Positions 18,271 through 26,661 of a DNA stretch of 64,000 nucleotides are shown piece by piece. Below the pieces are notes generated by a model, which was given only the letters and a program-made list of their open reading frames with translations, searched no databases and had not been told where the DNA came from. The position numbers were made by a program, and so were the translations under genes. Location of the stretch: the NCBI RefSeq assembly GCF_000425905.1, contig NZ_KE384473.1, positions 45,209-109,208 of the forward strand, written 5' to 3'. Each line of letters opens with the position of its first letter. The first letter of the stretch is position 1. Source of the DNA: Lactobacillus psittaci DSM 15354 (GTDB lineage Bacteria; Bacillota; Bacilli; Lactobacillales; Lactobacillaceae).

Positions 18271-18480
18271 ATGAAAACTTTATATGATGTACAACAACTA
18301 CTTAAGAAATTCAATATCTTAGTTTATGTCGGCAAAAGAAAATGGGACATCGAATTAATGGCCATCGAACTCGATAACTTATTTAAAAATGGCTTGATAG
18401 CAAAGAAAGATTATATGTCAGCCAAAATCATTTTGCGTCATGAACATGAAATCGAAGAAAAAGCTGAAAAAGAGTCTTAA
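18271..18480 (+). CDS. YqgQ family protein (DUF910)
   Basis: This is a small soluble protein of 69 residues whose start MKTLYDVQQLLKKFNILVYV and segment MAIELDNLFKNGLI match YqgQ-type proteins of Firmicutes. Function is not established; nucleic acid binding has been suggested for the fold. It starts one base after the rhomboid stop and depends on it for expression. The C-terminus is acidic and helical. Confidence 0.82.
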   Translation: MKTLYDVQQLLKKFNILVYVGKRKWDIELMAIELDNLFKNGLIAKKDYMSAKIILRHEHEIEEKAEKES

Positions 18481-18529
18481 CTGGGGTATTATTTTATATA
18501 GGACAAAACGAATTTAGGAGTATATTAAA

Positions 18530-18937
18530 GTGAATTTTAATCAAGTTATTTTAGTCATTGACTTAATTTTACTATTGATTGTTTTAGCATTTTTCCTTTC
18601 ATGGCTTTGGAATCGAATCCAAGCTAAGCGAATCGGTGGAGCTCTTAGTAACAGCGACTTTAAAGCGGGGATGCGTAAGGCTCAAATTATTGATGTGAGA
18701 GAAAGTGCACCATTTAAGCGTAAGCACATTGATGGAGCTCGTAATATTCCAATGACTATGTTCAAGTATCAACATGGTGAAATTAGAAAAGACTTACCAG
18801 TTTATTTGTATTCTGACAGTGCATCAATTACTTTGAGAGCAGCTCGCATTTTACAAAAAGATGGCTATGAAAAGATCTTTTGGCTAAAGTCAGGCTTTCA
18901 AGCTTGGGATGGCAGAGTTAAGAGTTCAAAATATTAA
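18530..18937 (+). CDS. Rhodanese-like domain protein with N-terminal membrane anchor, active-site cysteine missing
   Basis: It has 135 residues: one N-terminal helix (VILVIDLILLLIVLAFFLSWL), then a rhodanese fold (IDVRESAPFKRKHIDGARNIP ... FWLKSGFQAWDG). The active loop, normally CxxGxR after the VYLYC strand, reads YSDSASITLRA here, so the catalytic cysteine is absent and sulfurtransferase activity is unlikely. The start is GTG at 18530 with AGGAG upstream. It matches the YqhL-like gene that often follows the fthC/rhomboid/yqgQ cluster. A binding or scaffold role is possible. Confidence 0.85.
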   Translation: MNFNQVILVIDLILLLIVLAFFLSWLWNRIQAKRIGGALSNSDFKAGMRKAQIIDVRESAPFKRKHIDGARNIPMTMFKYQHGEIRKDLPVYLYSDSASITLRAARILQKDGYEKIFWLKSGFQAWDGRVKSSKY

Positions 18938-18941
18938 AAAT

Positions 18942-18983
18942 AAAAAACTTGCAGGAATCCAAAAGTTCCATGCAAGTTTTTTA
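18942..18983. terminator. Terminator between the rhodanese gene and the DUF3042 gene
   Basis: AAAACTTGCA with GGAA pairs with TTCC and TGCAAGTTTTTT. The stem carries A- and T-runs on opposite sides and can work for both convergent genes. Confidence 0.85.
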
Positions 18984-19010
18984 ATAAGTTATAAAGTGAT
19001 AGTAGGAATC

Positions 19011-19199
19011 TTAACCTTGGTGAGCTGAGTGGCTCTTACGGTTAGCACGAATACGGTTGTGTTCGATTCTCTTAGCTTCAGCTTCAGCTGGATCTAAGAC
19101 CTTTTTCTTGTAAGTAAATAAGCCTGCAGCAATTGTACCCAAGGTAGTAACAATACCAGTTACAAAACCACTTCTAAATCTTCTTGCTTTCTTAGCCAT
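19011..19199 (-). CDS. DUF3042 family small membrane protein
   Basis: This 62-residue protein has a basic N-terminus (MAKKARRFRSG), one helix (FVTGIVTTLGTIAAGLFTY), and a charged tail rich in Arg, His and Glu. The pattern matches DUF3042, a family found in Lactobacillales with no known function. GGAGG lies before the ATG. It is divergent from miaA with 69 bases between them, and it ends at a shared terminator. Confidence 0.82.
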   Translation of the reverse strand: MAKKARRFRSGFVTGIVTTLGTIAAGLFTYKKKVLDPAEAEAKRIEHNRIRANRKSHSAHQG

Positions 19200-19268
19200 T
19201 ATTTGTACCTCCTACTCTTCTTTTAACTTAATTCTAGCAGTCTATAGTTAATTTATAAAGGAATATGT

Positions 19269-20189
19269 ATGAAAAAAATTCTAGTAATTGTGGGACCAAC
19301 GGCTGTTGGTAAAACTAATTTGGCGATTCAATTAGCACAACATTTTCAAACCAAGATTATTTCTGGTGATTCAATGCAAATCTATCGAGAAGTTGCAATC
19401 GGCACTGCTAAGCCCACAGCAAGTGAACAAGCGCAGGCTCCGCACTTATTAATCAATCAAAAATCAGTCTTTGATCAGTATTCAGTCAAGGATTTTGTGC
19501 AAGATGCTGAGAGTGCAATTTCAAGTCTAGGAGAAAAGTTGCCTATTATTTGTGGCGGTACTGGCTTTTATTTAAATGCCTTAATCAATAAAATGCAGCT
19601 TGGCGAGCCTGGAGAGTACGAAACTAGTGTTGAAGCTAAATGGGAAGACTATCTTGCCAAGTTTGGCAAACAAGCCTTGTGGAATAAATTATTTGAATTA
19701 GATGCTGCTGCTTGCGACAAGATACCAGTTGAAAATAGCCGCCGAGTTTTAAGAGCCTTAACGGTCATTTCAAGAACAGGGCGTCCTTTTTCAGAGCAAC
19801 AAAATAAAATTGAGCCCAGATATGATGCGTTAATCATTGGATTAAACACCAAACGTGAGCTAGTTTATCAGAGAATAAATCAGCGAGTAGACTTGATGAT
19901 GCAAAATGGATTACTTGAAGAAGCTCGCTTTGTCTATGAGAATCGAGCACGAGAATATCAAGTATTGCAGGCAATTGGATATAAAGAATTTTTCCCATAC
20001 TTTGAGGGCGAAAAAGATTTAGATTTTTGTGTAAATAAATTAAAGCAGGCTTCTCGTAAATATGCTAAGAGACAATTAACTTACTTCAAGAATAAGCTGA
20101 ATGTTGAATGGTATGATCCATTTGAGGATAAGGCATATCTTGATGAAATTATTAGCAAGGTACTTGCATGGCAAAATGAAGAAAGCTAG
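19269..20189 (+). CDS. miaA: tRNA dimethylallyltransferase
   Basis: MiaA transfers a dimethylallyl group to A37 of tRNAs that read codons beginning with U. The protein has 306 residues. The P-loop GPTAVGKTNLA (about 8-18) is followed by the substrate motif DSMQIYREVAIGTAKP, the segment GGTGFYLNALI, and the tRNA-binding region ending RKYAKRQLTYFKN. AAGGAATATGT precedes the ATG. It is followed by its own terminator and then the glnA promoter, unlike the miaA-hfq or miaA-glnR layouts of other species. Confidence 0.96.
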   Translation: MKKILVIVGPTAVGKTNLAIQLAQHFQTKIISGDSMQIYREVAIGTAKPTASEQAQAPHLLINQKSVFDQYSVKDFVQDAESAISSLGEKLPIICGGTGFYLNALINKMQLGEPGEYETSVEAKWEDYLAKFGKQALWNKLFELDAAACDKIPVENSRRVLRALTVISRTGRPFSEQQNKIEPRYDALIIGLNTKRELVYQRINQRVDLMMQNGLLEEARFVYENRAREYQVLQAIGYKEFFPYFEGEKDLDFCVNKLKQASRKYAKRQLTYFKNKLNVEWYDPFEDKAYLDEIISKVLAWQNEES

Positions 20190-20229
20190 TAAACTAATTC
20201 TTAAGAAAGTTTAAATATAAGTAAAAATT

Positions 20230-20256
20230 AGAGCTAAATTTTTAGCTCTTTTTTTA
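20230..20256 (+). terminator. Terminator of miaA
   Basis: AGAGCTAAA pairs with TTTAGCTCT and is followed by a T-run. Confidence 0.88.
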
Positions 20257-20352
20257 GACCAATTTTTAGTTTAAGCCTACTTGTATATAACATTTTTACA
20301 CTTTATAAAAATAAGTAATAAAAAAATAATTGCAAAAAATAACTATACCAGT

Positions 20353-20381
20353 TTGACAAAATAAAAAACTAAGTCTATGAT
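20353..20381 (+). promoter_or_regulatory. Strong promoter of glnA
   Basis: TTGACA (20353-20358) and TATGAT (20376-20381) are separated by 17 bases, leaving a leader of about 80 bases. The sequence ACTATACCA occurs both just upstream of the -35 box (20342) and inside the leader (20418). No exact GlnR box (TGTNA-N7-TNACA) is present, though a TGTA ... TACA pair lies at 20282-20299. Confidence 0.75.
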
Positions 20382-20466
20382 ATTGCTATGTTCTTAGGAG
20401 ATATAAATAATTCTAGGACTATACCAATTTTGTTACGATAGAAAGATTTTGTTAACAGGTGGAAAA

Positions 20467-21804
20467 ATGAAAAAAGTATACACAGAAGAAGAAATTCGTA
20501 AAATTGTTAGAGACCAAAATGTACGTTTCTTACGTTTATGCTTTACAGATATCAACGGAACATTAAAAAATGTTGAAGTTCCGCTTAGTCAATTAGATAA
20601 AGTTTTGGCTAACGAAATTCGTTTCGACGGTTCAAGTATTGATGGCTATGTTCGAATTGAAGAAAGTGACATGGTTTTATATCCTGACTTTTCAACTTGG
20701 GCAGTATTACCTTGGGGTGATAATGAAGGCGGCAAGATTGGTCGTTTGATTTGTTCAGTTCACAACACTGATGGTACTCCATTTGCTGGTGATCCAAGAA
20801 ACAACTTGAAGCGTGTTGTTAACGAAATGAAGGAAATGGGTTACAGCAACTTTGAAATTGGTTTTGAAGCTGAATTCTTCTTATTCAAAGAAGACAGCGA
20901 AGGCAACTGGACTACTAAGCCAACTGACCAAAGTTCATACTTTGATATGGCTAGTGAAGATGAAGGTGCTAAGTGCCGTCGTGATATTGTTGAAACTTTG
21001 GAAAAGATTGGTTTTGAAGTTGAAGCAGCACACCACGAAGTTGGTGCAGGTCAACAAGAAATCGACTTCCGCTTTGATGACGCAGTTGCAACTGCTGACA
21101 AGGTTTTGACTTTCAAGATGGTTGTTAAGCAAATTGCTAAGAAGCATGGTTTACATGCAACCTTTATGCCAAAGCCTGTTGAAGGTTTACCTGGTTCAGG
21201 AATGCACACTAACATGTCATTATTCAAAGATGGCAAGAATGTCTTCTACGATAAAGATGGCGAATACAAGTTATCTAAGACTGCTCTTTACTTCTTAAAT
21301 GGTATTTTAAGCCATGCTAGAGCATTAACTTGTGTTGGGAATCCAACTGTTAACTCATACAAGCGTTTAATTCCAGGTTTTGAAGCTCCTGTATATATTT
21401 CATGGGCTAACAAGAACCGTTCACCACTTGTTCGTATTCCAGATGCTGAAGAAATTGGTACTCGTCTTGAAATGCGTTCTGCTGACCCAACAGCTAACCC
21501 ATACTTATTATTAGCAGCTTGCTTAAAAGCTGGTCTTGAAGGTATCAAGGAAGCTAAGATGCCAATGGCCCCAATTACTTCAAATGTCTTTGAAATGTCT
21601 GCTGAAGAAAAGAAGGAAAGAGGTATTATTGCTTTACCTTCAACTTTGCATAACGCTACTAAGTACTTCAAGGAAGACAAGTTAATCCAAGATGCTTTAG
21701 GTGAACACTTAACTCAAAGCTTTATTGAATCTAAAGAACTTGAATGGGCTCAATACACTCAAAGTGTTTCAGATTGGGAAAGAAATCGTTACATGAACTA
21801 CTAA
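20467..21804 (+). CDS. glnA: Glutamine synthetase, type I
   Basis: It makes glutamine from glutamate, ammonia and ATP. The protein has 445 residues, the length of the GSI-alpha form of Firmicutes, which is feedback-inhibited rather than adenylylated. Signatures seen are [14 protein letters not shown] and FDGSSIDG at the N-terminus, the metal-binding region [22 protein letters not shown], the ATP site [18 protein letters not shown], and NRSPLVRIP. The ATG at 20467 is chosen because AGGTGG lies 5 bases upstream. No glnR gene is adjacent. Confidence 0.97.
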   Translation: MKKVYTEEEIRKIVRDQNVRFLRLCFTDINGTLKNVEVPLSQLDKVLANEIRFDGSSIDGYVRIEESDMVLYPDFSTWAVLPWGDNEGGKIGRLICSVHNTDGTPFAGDPRNNLKRVVNEMKEMGYSNFEIGFEAEFFLFKEDSEGNWTTKPTDQSSYFDMASEDEGAKCRRDIVETLEKIGFEVEAAHHEVGAGQQEIDFRFDDAVATADKVLTFKMVVKQIAKKHGLHATFMPKPVEGLPGSGMHTNMSLFKDGKNVFYDKDGEYKLSKTALYFLNGILSHARALTCVGNPTVNSYKRLIPGFEAPVYISWANKNRSPLVRIPDAEEIGTRLEMRSADPTANPYLLLAACLKAGLEGIKEAKMPMAPITSNVFEMSAEEKKERGIIALPSTLHNATKYFKEDKLIQDALGEHLTQSFIESKELEWAQYTQSVSDWERNRYMNY

Positions 21805-21832
21805 TATGTAGTAATAATTATCTAAATACTAT

Positions 21833-21862
21833 AAAAGGAGAGGTTTATACCTCTCCTTTTTA
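21833..21862. terminator. Bidirectional terminator between glnA and the nucleoside phosphorylase gene
   Basis: AAAAGGAGAGG pairs with CCTCTCCTTTTT around a six-base loop (TTTATA). The end of the minus-strand gene overlaps the 3' arm. Confidence 0.9.
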
Positions 21863-22615
21863 TATTGCTGTTAAAATATCACAAGCTAGACCCACGACAT
21901 CTTTTTGACGCTTTTCCCCCCAATTTCGTTCATCATGTTCAAAATTAGCTAAGCTGTCAGCAGAGTATAGAATTTGAGCAAATTGAACATTGCGTAACTG
22001 ACAGCAAGCAGCCATTGCAGCACATTCCATTTCAACAACCGAAATTCCTTCAGCTAGGTGCTGTTCAACTTTAGTTTTAGTTTCTCTGAAAAAGCCATCA
22101 GTTGTCCAAGTAGTTACTTCGGTGTAGGGTAATCTTCTTTTTTCAAGTTGCTCTTTAACTTGCATCACTAGTGGACTAGATAAGGTGATGTAACGACTTG
22201 GCGCTACATAGTGAAAACTGGTGCCTTCGTCACGCAGGGCCTTAGTTGGTAAAAAGAAGTCACCTTCATTCCCAGAAGTTAAAGCACCACAAGAGCCGAT
22301 TGCTAGCACTTCTTTTACACCATAAGCAATTAACCAGTCAAGAAGCTGCACAGCAGCACTAGCGCCTAGAGGAGGGCGAACAAGTGAAAGAGTTTGATTA
22401 TGATACTGAACTTGATAAACAGAAAAGTTGCAAGCAAAAGTCTCAAAAGTTGCCACAATTTTATAATCTTTATCAGCTAAAAAAGCTTGGAAATTTTCAT
22501 CAGTGACAAAAGGATAGACAAGCTTGTCAGCAAAATCGCATCCCAAATTTTTATAATTAGGATTAAGAACAGCGTTAGGATTTGAATCGAAGTTCATTAA
22601 TGATAATTCTTCCAT
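21860..22615 (-). CDS. Nucleoside phosphorylase (purine/uridine phosphorylase family)
   Basis: It cleaves nucleosides with phosphate to free base and ribose-1-phosphate. The 251-residue protein has the PNP/UDP fold signatures: the glycine-rich VLAIGSCGALTSGNEGDFFL, the ribose-binding VEMECAA motif, and a late acidic residue in YSADSL. Start at 22615 is preferred because GAGGTG lies 7 bases upstream; a longer frame to 22654 would include that site. It is divergent from a nucleoside-binding lipoprotein gene, which supports a salvage role. Base specificity cannot be fixed by eye. Confidence 0.88.
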   Translation of the reverse strand: MEELSLMNFDSNPNAVLNPNYKNLGCDFADKLVYPFVTDENFQAFLADKDYKIVATFETFACNFSVYQVQYHNQTLSLVRPPLGASAAVQLLDWLIAYGVKEVLAIGSCGALTSGNEGDFFLPTKALRDEGTSFHYVAPSRYITLSSPLVMQVKEQLEKRRLPYTEVTTWTTDGFFRETKTKVEQHLAEGISVVEMECAAMAACCQLRNVQFAQILYSADSLANFEHDERNWGEKRQKDVVGLACDILTAI

Positions 22616-22733
22616 ATTTTTCACCTCATAATAAGATTTATTTAATAATACCATTATAAAATGATTGGAGCAATTTCTTTATTTTTTTAAAAAAGGTGTG
22701 AAGATATTTGTTATTATATTTTCTTATTTTGAT

Positions 22734-22762
22734 TTGACAAAAATCGTTCAAACTGATATCGT
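22734..22762 (+). promoter_or_regulatory. Promoter of the BMP lipoprotein gene
   Basis: There is a consensus TTGACA (22734-22739) with TATCGT (22757-22762) 17 bases downstream. Confidence 0.55.
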
Positions 22763-22804
22763 ACTATAGAATTTGTTCGCTTTTATATAATAAGGAGATT
22801 TTTG

Positions 22805-23887
22805 ATGAAGAAGACGCAAATCAAAGCAATTGTAGTTAGTGGCCTAATTGGTGTTATGTTAATAACTTTAACTGGATGCCGAGCCAAGCATTCACTTAGC
22901 AAAAATAACTATAAAAACAAACATTCAATTGCTTTGATTACCGATATAAGTGGTGTTGATGATCATTCATTTACTGAAGCTGCTTGGAAAGGTTTTGAAG
23001 CTTTTGGTAAGCAGCATCAGCTCAGCCGCGGGATGGGTGGTTACCAATATTTCCAATCTAATAGTGAAGGAGATTTTGTTCCTAACTTTAATCAGGCTGC
23101 TAATGCTGGTTTCGAAACCTTATACGGTGTTGGTTACGCCTTGAAAGAAGCCGTTTCATCGGCAGCTCAAAAATATCCTAAAAAGAACTTCGTCATTATG
23201 GACGATGTTATCACTGGTCAAAAAAATGTGGTCAGTGCAACTTTTAAATCGAACGAATCATCATATTTAGCAGGTGTTGCAGCCGCGTATACAACTACAA
23301 CTAATACTGTTGGCTTTATTGGCGGTGCTAGATCAACTGTCTTAGACTTATTTGAAGCTGGTTTTAAGCAAGGAGTTGCAGATACTGCTAAAAAATTAGG
23401 TAAGAAGATTACCATTTTAGATCAATATGTTGGTGACTTTACTTCAACTGATAAGGCTAAAGCAATTGCTCAATCAATGTATGCTAAAAAAGCTGATATA
23501 ATTTACCAAGCCGCCGCAACAGCCGGCAATGGCGTCTTCCAAGAAGCAAAAAATCTCAATGAAACAAGAAGCGAAAAGAAGAAAGTTTGGGTAATTGGTG
23601 TTGACTCCGATCAATCCGCCCAAGGTGAATATACTAATAGTAAGGGTAAAAAAGATAATTGTACTTTAACTTCAGTGTTAAAGGGCCTGGGCTTTGCAGT
23701 TAAGGATATTGCAGATAAAGCATATGTCGGTAAATTCCCAGGTGGCAAGCACCTTGTTTACGGCTTAGAACATAATGGTGTTTCAATTACTAAAGGAAAT
23801 TTATCTACTAAGGCTTGGCAGGCTAGTCAAGAAGCAAGAAGCCAAATTATTAATGGAAAAATTACCGTTAGAACTTCACCAAAATAA
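22805..23887 (+). CDS. BMP/PnrA-family substrate-binding lipoprotein (probable nucleoside binder)
   Basis: This is an extracellular binding protein tethered by a lipid, 360 residues. The signal ends ITLTGC, with the lipidated Cys at residue 24. The BMP domain has ALITDISGVDDHSFTEAAWK, the segment YPKKNFVIMDD, and AGVAAAYTTTTNTVGFIGG. BMP proteins of this type usually feed nucleosides to an ABC permease, but no ATPase or permease gene follows here, so the transporter must lie elsewhere. AGGAG lies 7 bases before the ATG. A hairpin pair follows the stop. Confidence 0.9.
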   Translation: MKKTQIKAIVVSGLIGVMLITLTGCRAKHSLSKNNYKNKHSIALITDISGVDDHSFTEAAWKGFEAFGKQHQLSRGMGGYQYFQSNSEGDFVPNFNQAANAGFETLYGVGYALKEAVSSAAQKYPKKNFVIMDDVITGQKNVVSATFKSNESSYLAGVAAAYTTTTNTVGFIGGARSTVLDLFEAGFKQGVADTAKKLGKKITILDQYVGDFTSTDKAKAIAQSMYAKKADIIYQAAATAGNGVFQEAKNLNETRSEKKKVWVIGVDSDQSAQGEYTNSKGKKDNCTLTSVLKGLGFAVKDIADKAYVGKFPGGKHLVYGLEHNGVSITKGNLSTKAWQASQEARSQIINGKITVRTSPK

Positions 23888-23912
23888 AACAAGAAAAGAT
23901 AGTTAATATGTG

Positions 23913-23957
23913 CCTCATAGTTGTTAGATATAAAATCTAATGATTATGAGGTGTTTT
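23913..23957. terminator. 39-nt hairpin, diverged inverted copy of the element at 371 and 4969
   Basis: CCTCATA (23913-23919) pairs with TATGAGG (23945-23951), with an inner TTAGAT/ATCTAA stem, followed by TGTTTTTT. Compared with the reverse complement of 4969-5007, 31 of 39 positions agree, and a C-G pair has become T-A in the outer stem. Confidence 0.78.
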
Positions 23958-23973
23958 TTATGGTAGAAAAAAT

Positions 23974-24004
23974 ACACGACCTCTGTAACATATAGAAATC
24001 GTGT
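23974..24004 (-). terminator. 31-nt hairpin after the DUF4143 ATPase gene
   Basis: ACACGA (23974-23979) pairs with TCGTGT (23999-24004). It is 25/31 identical to 5041-5071 and has the same place relative to a minus-strand gene end. Confidence 0.7.
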
Positions 24005-24023
24005 AGTATCAATTATTAATAAA

Positions 24024-25217
24024 TTATTTGGTTAAAAAATCAGTAATGTGTACAACTTCAATTCCGTCGATTACACCAACATCATCCCAATTATTAGTAA
24101 TAATAATTTTTCGATAACCAGTTGGTAAATGTAAAAAGTTATCAGTTTCTCTAGTATTATTTTGAGGAATTTGATCAGTAACTTGAATATAAAGGGTATC
24201 ACTGTCATTTTTGGCAACAAAATCGATTTCTTTAGTATCATATTTTCCCACAAAGACTTCATAGCCACGACTTAATAATTCTAGATAAACGAGATTTTCA
24301 ATTTTTGAACCACGATTAATTCTTTCTCTGCGTAATTGAGAACGGACAAATCCCAAATCTACTGCATAAAATTTTCCTTGGCCTTTAAGTAGCTCTTTTC
24401 CACGAATATCATAGCGTGGGACTTTATAAAATAGAAAAGCATCTTGTAATAAATTAAGATAAGCTTCAATGGTATTATTACTAATCTTGAAGCCACTAGA
24501 TCTTAAAGTATTAGCAATTTTATTAATACTGATGAGTTGACCAGCATTACCAAGTAGAAAAAGTCCGACCCGTTCTAAAACTTCTGTATTTTTAATAGTT
24601 GCTCGACCAGCAACATCTCGAAGCAAAATCGAGTTATAAATTCCACTTAAAACATCACGCTTTAATTGATTATTATCTTGTAAAACAACTGAAGGAAAGC
24701 CACCATATTCTAAATAGTCATTGAAGTGGCGAGCAGGATCATCTTGTTCATAGTTTTTAAATTTTAAGTATTCCCTAAAGGTCAACGGTAATACCGGAAT
24801 TTGAACATAACGACCTGTTAGATAGCTGGCAAGTTCTCCAGAAAGAAGTGATGCATTAGAACCTGTAATATAAATGTCAGAATCAAATGCTACACGTAGG
24901 CCATTAATTAATTTCTGCCATTCATGGACTTCTTGAATTTCATCAAAGAAAAAGTAAGTCTTTTTACTTTTATCTACTTTTTTCTTTAGGTACTCATATA
25001 ATTTTCTGTAGTCAAGCAAATCAAAATATTCTGGATTTTCAAAATTTAAATAAATGATTTGCATTTCTGAAATACCTCTTTTGAGAAGCTGATCTCTAAT
25101 CATTAATAATAAGTAGCTTTTTCCTGAACGACGCACTCCAGTAATTACCTTGATAAACTCAGTATCAATCATTGGTTCGATTCTTTTTAAGTATAAAGGA
25201 CGAAGAATTGGTTCCAT
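24024..25217 (-). CDS. AAA-type ATPase with DUF4143 C-terminal domain
   Basis: This 397-residue protein belongs to the prokaryotic ATPase group often annotated as archaeal-type ATPases. Walker A is GVRRSGKSY (residues 27-35) and Walker B is YFFFDEIQE (D92/E93). The arginine-finger-like segment ITGSNASLLSGEL is also present. The C-terminal part (about 200-390) has a winged-helix region and the restriction-endonuclease-like element GYEVFVGKYDTKEIDFVAK, typical of DUF4143. The cellular role of the family is not established. TTAGGAGA precedes the ATG. The gene is alone and its upstream region is full of repeats. Confidence 0.87.
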   Translation of the reverse strand: MEPILRPLYLKRIEPMIDTEFIKVITGVRRSGKSYLLLMIRDQLLKRGISEMQIIYLNFENPEYFDLLDYRKLYEYLKKKVDKSKKTYFFFDEIQEVHEWQKLINGLRVAFDSDIYITGSNASLLSGELASYLTGRYVQIPVLPLTFREYLKFKNYEQDDPARHFNDYLEYGGFPSVVLQDNNQLKRDVLSGIYNSILLRDVAGRATIKNTEVLERVGLFLLGNAGQLISINKIANTLRSSGFKISNNTIEAYLNLLQDAFLFYKVPRYDIRGKELLKGQGKFYAVDLGFVRSQLRRERINRGSKIENLVYLELLSRGYEVFVGKYDTKEIDFVAKNDSDTLYIQVTDQIPQNNTRETDNFLHLPTGYRKIIITNNWDDVGVIDGIEVVHITDFLTK

Positions 25218-25246
25218 AATTTTCTCCTAACTGAAAAATTTTAGAT

Positions 25247-25357
25247 TTTTTAGCTAAATTTTCTCTGTACTGAAAATTCTACCAATATTTTAGCACGATT
25301 TTCAGTGTACTGAAATTTTTTGGAATTTTTAGCTAAATTTTCTCTGTACTGAAAATT
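25247..25357. repeat. Direct repeats and palindrome at the ATPase promoter
   Basis: A 32-bp sequence occurs twice without change (25247-25278 and 25326-25357, 79 bp apart). Each copy contains TTTAGCTAAATTTTC-like and TGTACTGAAAATT parts. Midway lies TTTCAGT-GT-ACTGAAA (25300-25315). On the minus strand this palindrome occupies the -35/spacer of an extended -10 (TGC then TAAAAT, 25287-25292). Confidence 0.8.
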
Positions 25358-25471
25358 TAGTAAAATATCCAACTGCCTTTTATTAAGCAAAAATATTAAA
25401 TCAAGTTAGAGCAAAGACTATAATCTTGGTATGATATATATAGGACTAACAACAAATTCTAGGAGGAAATT

Positions 25472-26650
25472 ATGGGAAAAAATCAAGGAAAGACCGTTTA
25501 TACTAAAGATGTAATTTTAGTTATGGCGGCCTCATTTTTCTTCATGTTTAGTGTGATGTTCGTCACGCCATTGATTAATGGTTATGCGATTAGCTTAGGT
25601 GCTAGTAGTAGCTTTGCTGGATTTGTAGTCGGAATAATGAGTGTTGCTTCACTATTTTTACGGCCTATTGCAGGTAATATTACTGATATTTTTTCAAAGT
25701 ATCGGCTATCTTTAATTGGTGGGATATTGATTGCTATTGGTATTATTGGATATGTAATCACACCTAATAGTGAGCTGCTCTTATTATTCAGATTAATAAA
25801 TGGAACTGGCTTTGTGTTATGTACAGTATGTATGACTACTTGGCTTGGTGCGCTTGTTCCGCGAAGTCATGTTGGACAAGCAATGGGCTTTTATGGCTTA
25901 ATGAATGCGCTCGATATGGCAATCGCACCAGCAATTGCGATTGATGTATACCATACAATTGGCTATCGTAATTCATTTATTTTGGCAGCAGTAGCCAGCA
26001 TTTTGATGATTATTGTGATTCAATTCGTTGAAAATCATGCCTTGCCGAAGGTGAAAGAAAATAAACCCAAGAAGAAGTTTAAGCTGATTCAAAAGAATGC
26101 CTTTCCTGTTACAATTTTGACTGCTTTATTTGCAATTCCATATTTTATTACCCAGGCTGATATTGTGACTTATGCTGAGCAAAAACATCTTGATATTCAC
26201 GTGGGGATGTATTTTGTAATTTATGCGATTGTTTTACTAGTACTGCGGATTGTATTAAAGAACTTTTTTGATACTGTACGGTTTGGAGTTTGGCTTTATG
26301 CAGCGGCAGCTAGCATGTTCTTTTATTTATTTATGTTAGCAATTATGACTAATGACTTAATGATGGGGCTTGCCGCAATTGGAATGACTGTGGGGTATGG
26401 AATTATATATTCGGTTTTGCAGTCAACGGCGTTATTGTTAGCACCACTTGAAGAACAAGGATTAGCTAGTTCGACCTTTTATATGGGAATTGACTTGGGG
26501 ATGAGTTTTGGACCAATTATTGCTGGGTTCATTGATACTTATTTGCCAATTCAATATTTCTATTTGGTGCAATTGATTTTAGTACCGTTAGTTTTAATAG
26601 TTTACTTCGTTTATCGCAAACAGTTAAATGGAGCGATTGATCAACATTAA
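25472..26650 (+). CDS. MFS transporter (12 membrane segments)
   Basis: This 392-residue inner-membrane transporter has two sets of six helices split by a charged loop (PKVKENKPKKKFKLIQ, about residue 190-205). The loop GNITDIFSKYRLS after helix 2 is the motif A position, and RLINGTGFVLCTVCMTTWLGALVPRSHVGQ is like drug/sugar exporters of the YhhS/YfcJ type. AGGAGG lies before the ATG. The substrate cannot be told. It is monocistronic with a strong terminator. Confidence 0.85.
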   Translation: MGKNQGKTVYTKDVILVMAASFFFMFSVMFVTPLINGYAISLGASSSFAGFVVGIMSVASLFLRPIAGNITDIFSKYRLSLIGGILIAIGIIGYVITPNSELLLLFRLINGTGFVLCTVCMTTWLGALVPRSHVGQAMGFYGLMNALDMAIAPAIAIDVYHTIGYRNSFILAAVASILMIIVIQFVENHALPKVKENKPKKKFKLIQKNAFPVTILTALFAIPYFITQADIVTYAEQKHLDIHVGMYFVIYAIVLLVLRIVLKNFFDTVRFGVWLYAAAASMFFYLFMLAIMTNDLMMGLAAIGMTVGYGIIYSVLQSTALLLAPLEEQGLASSTFYMGIDLGMSFGPIIAGFIDTYLPIQYFYLVQLILVPLVLIVYFVYRKQLNGAIDQH

Positions 26651-26661
26651 AGTGAAAATAA

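Noticed and set aside
21288-21680. 130-residue frame antisense to glnA
   Set aside because: Long antisense frames are common opposite highly biased genes; the protein has no recognisable motif and glnA is certain.
24024-25217. Defence system around the DUF4143 ATPase
   Set aside because: There is no nuclease, methyltransferase, toxin or mobile gene next to it, so a defence role has no support beyond the general family.
25247-25357. CRISPR-like array upstream of the DUF4143 ATPase
   Set aside because: There are only two identical repeats with unequal intervening sequence, no leader and no cas genes; the layout fits promoter operators.
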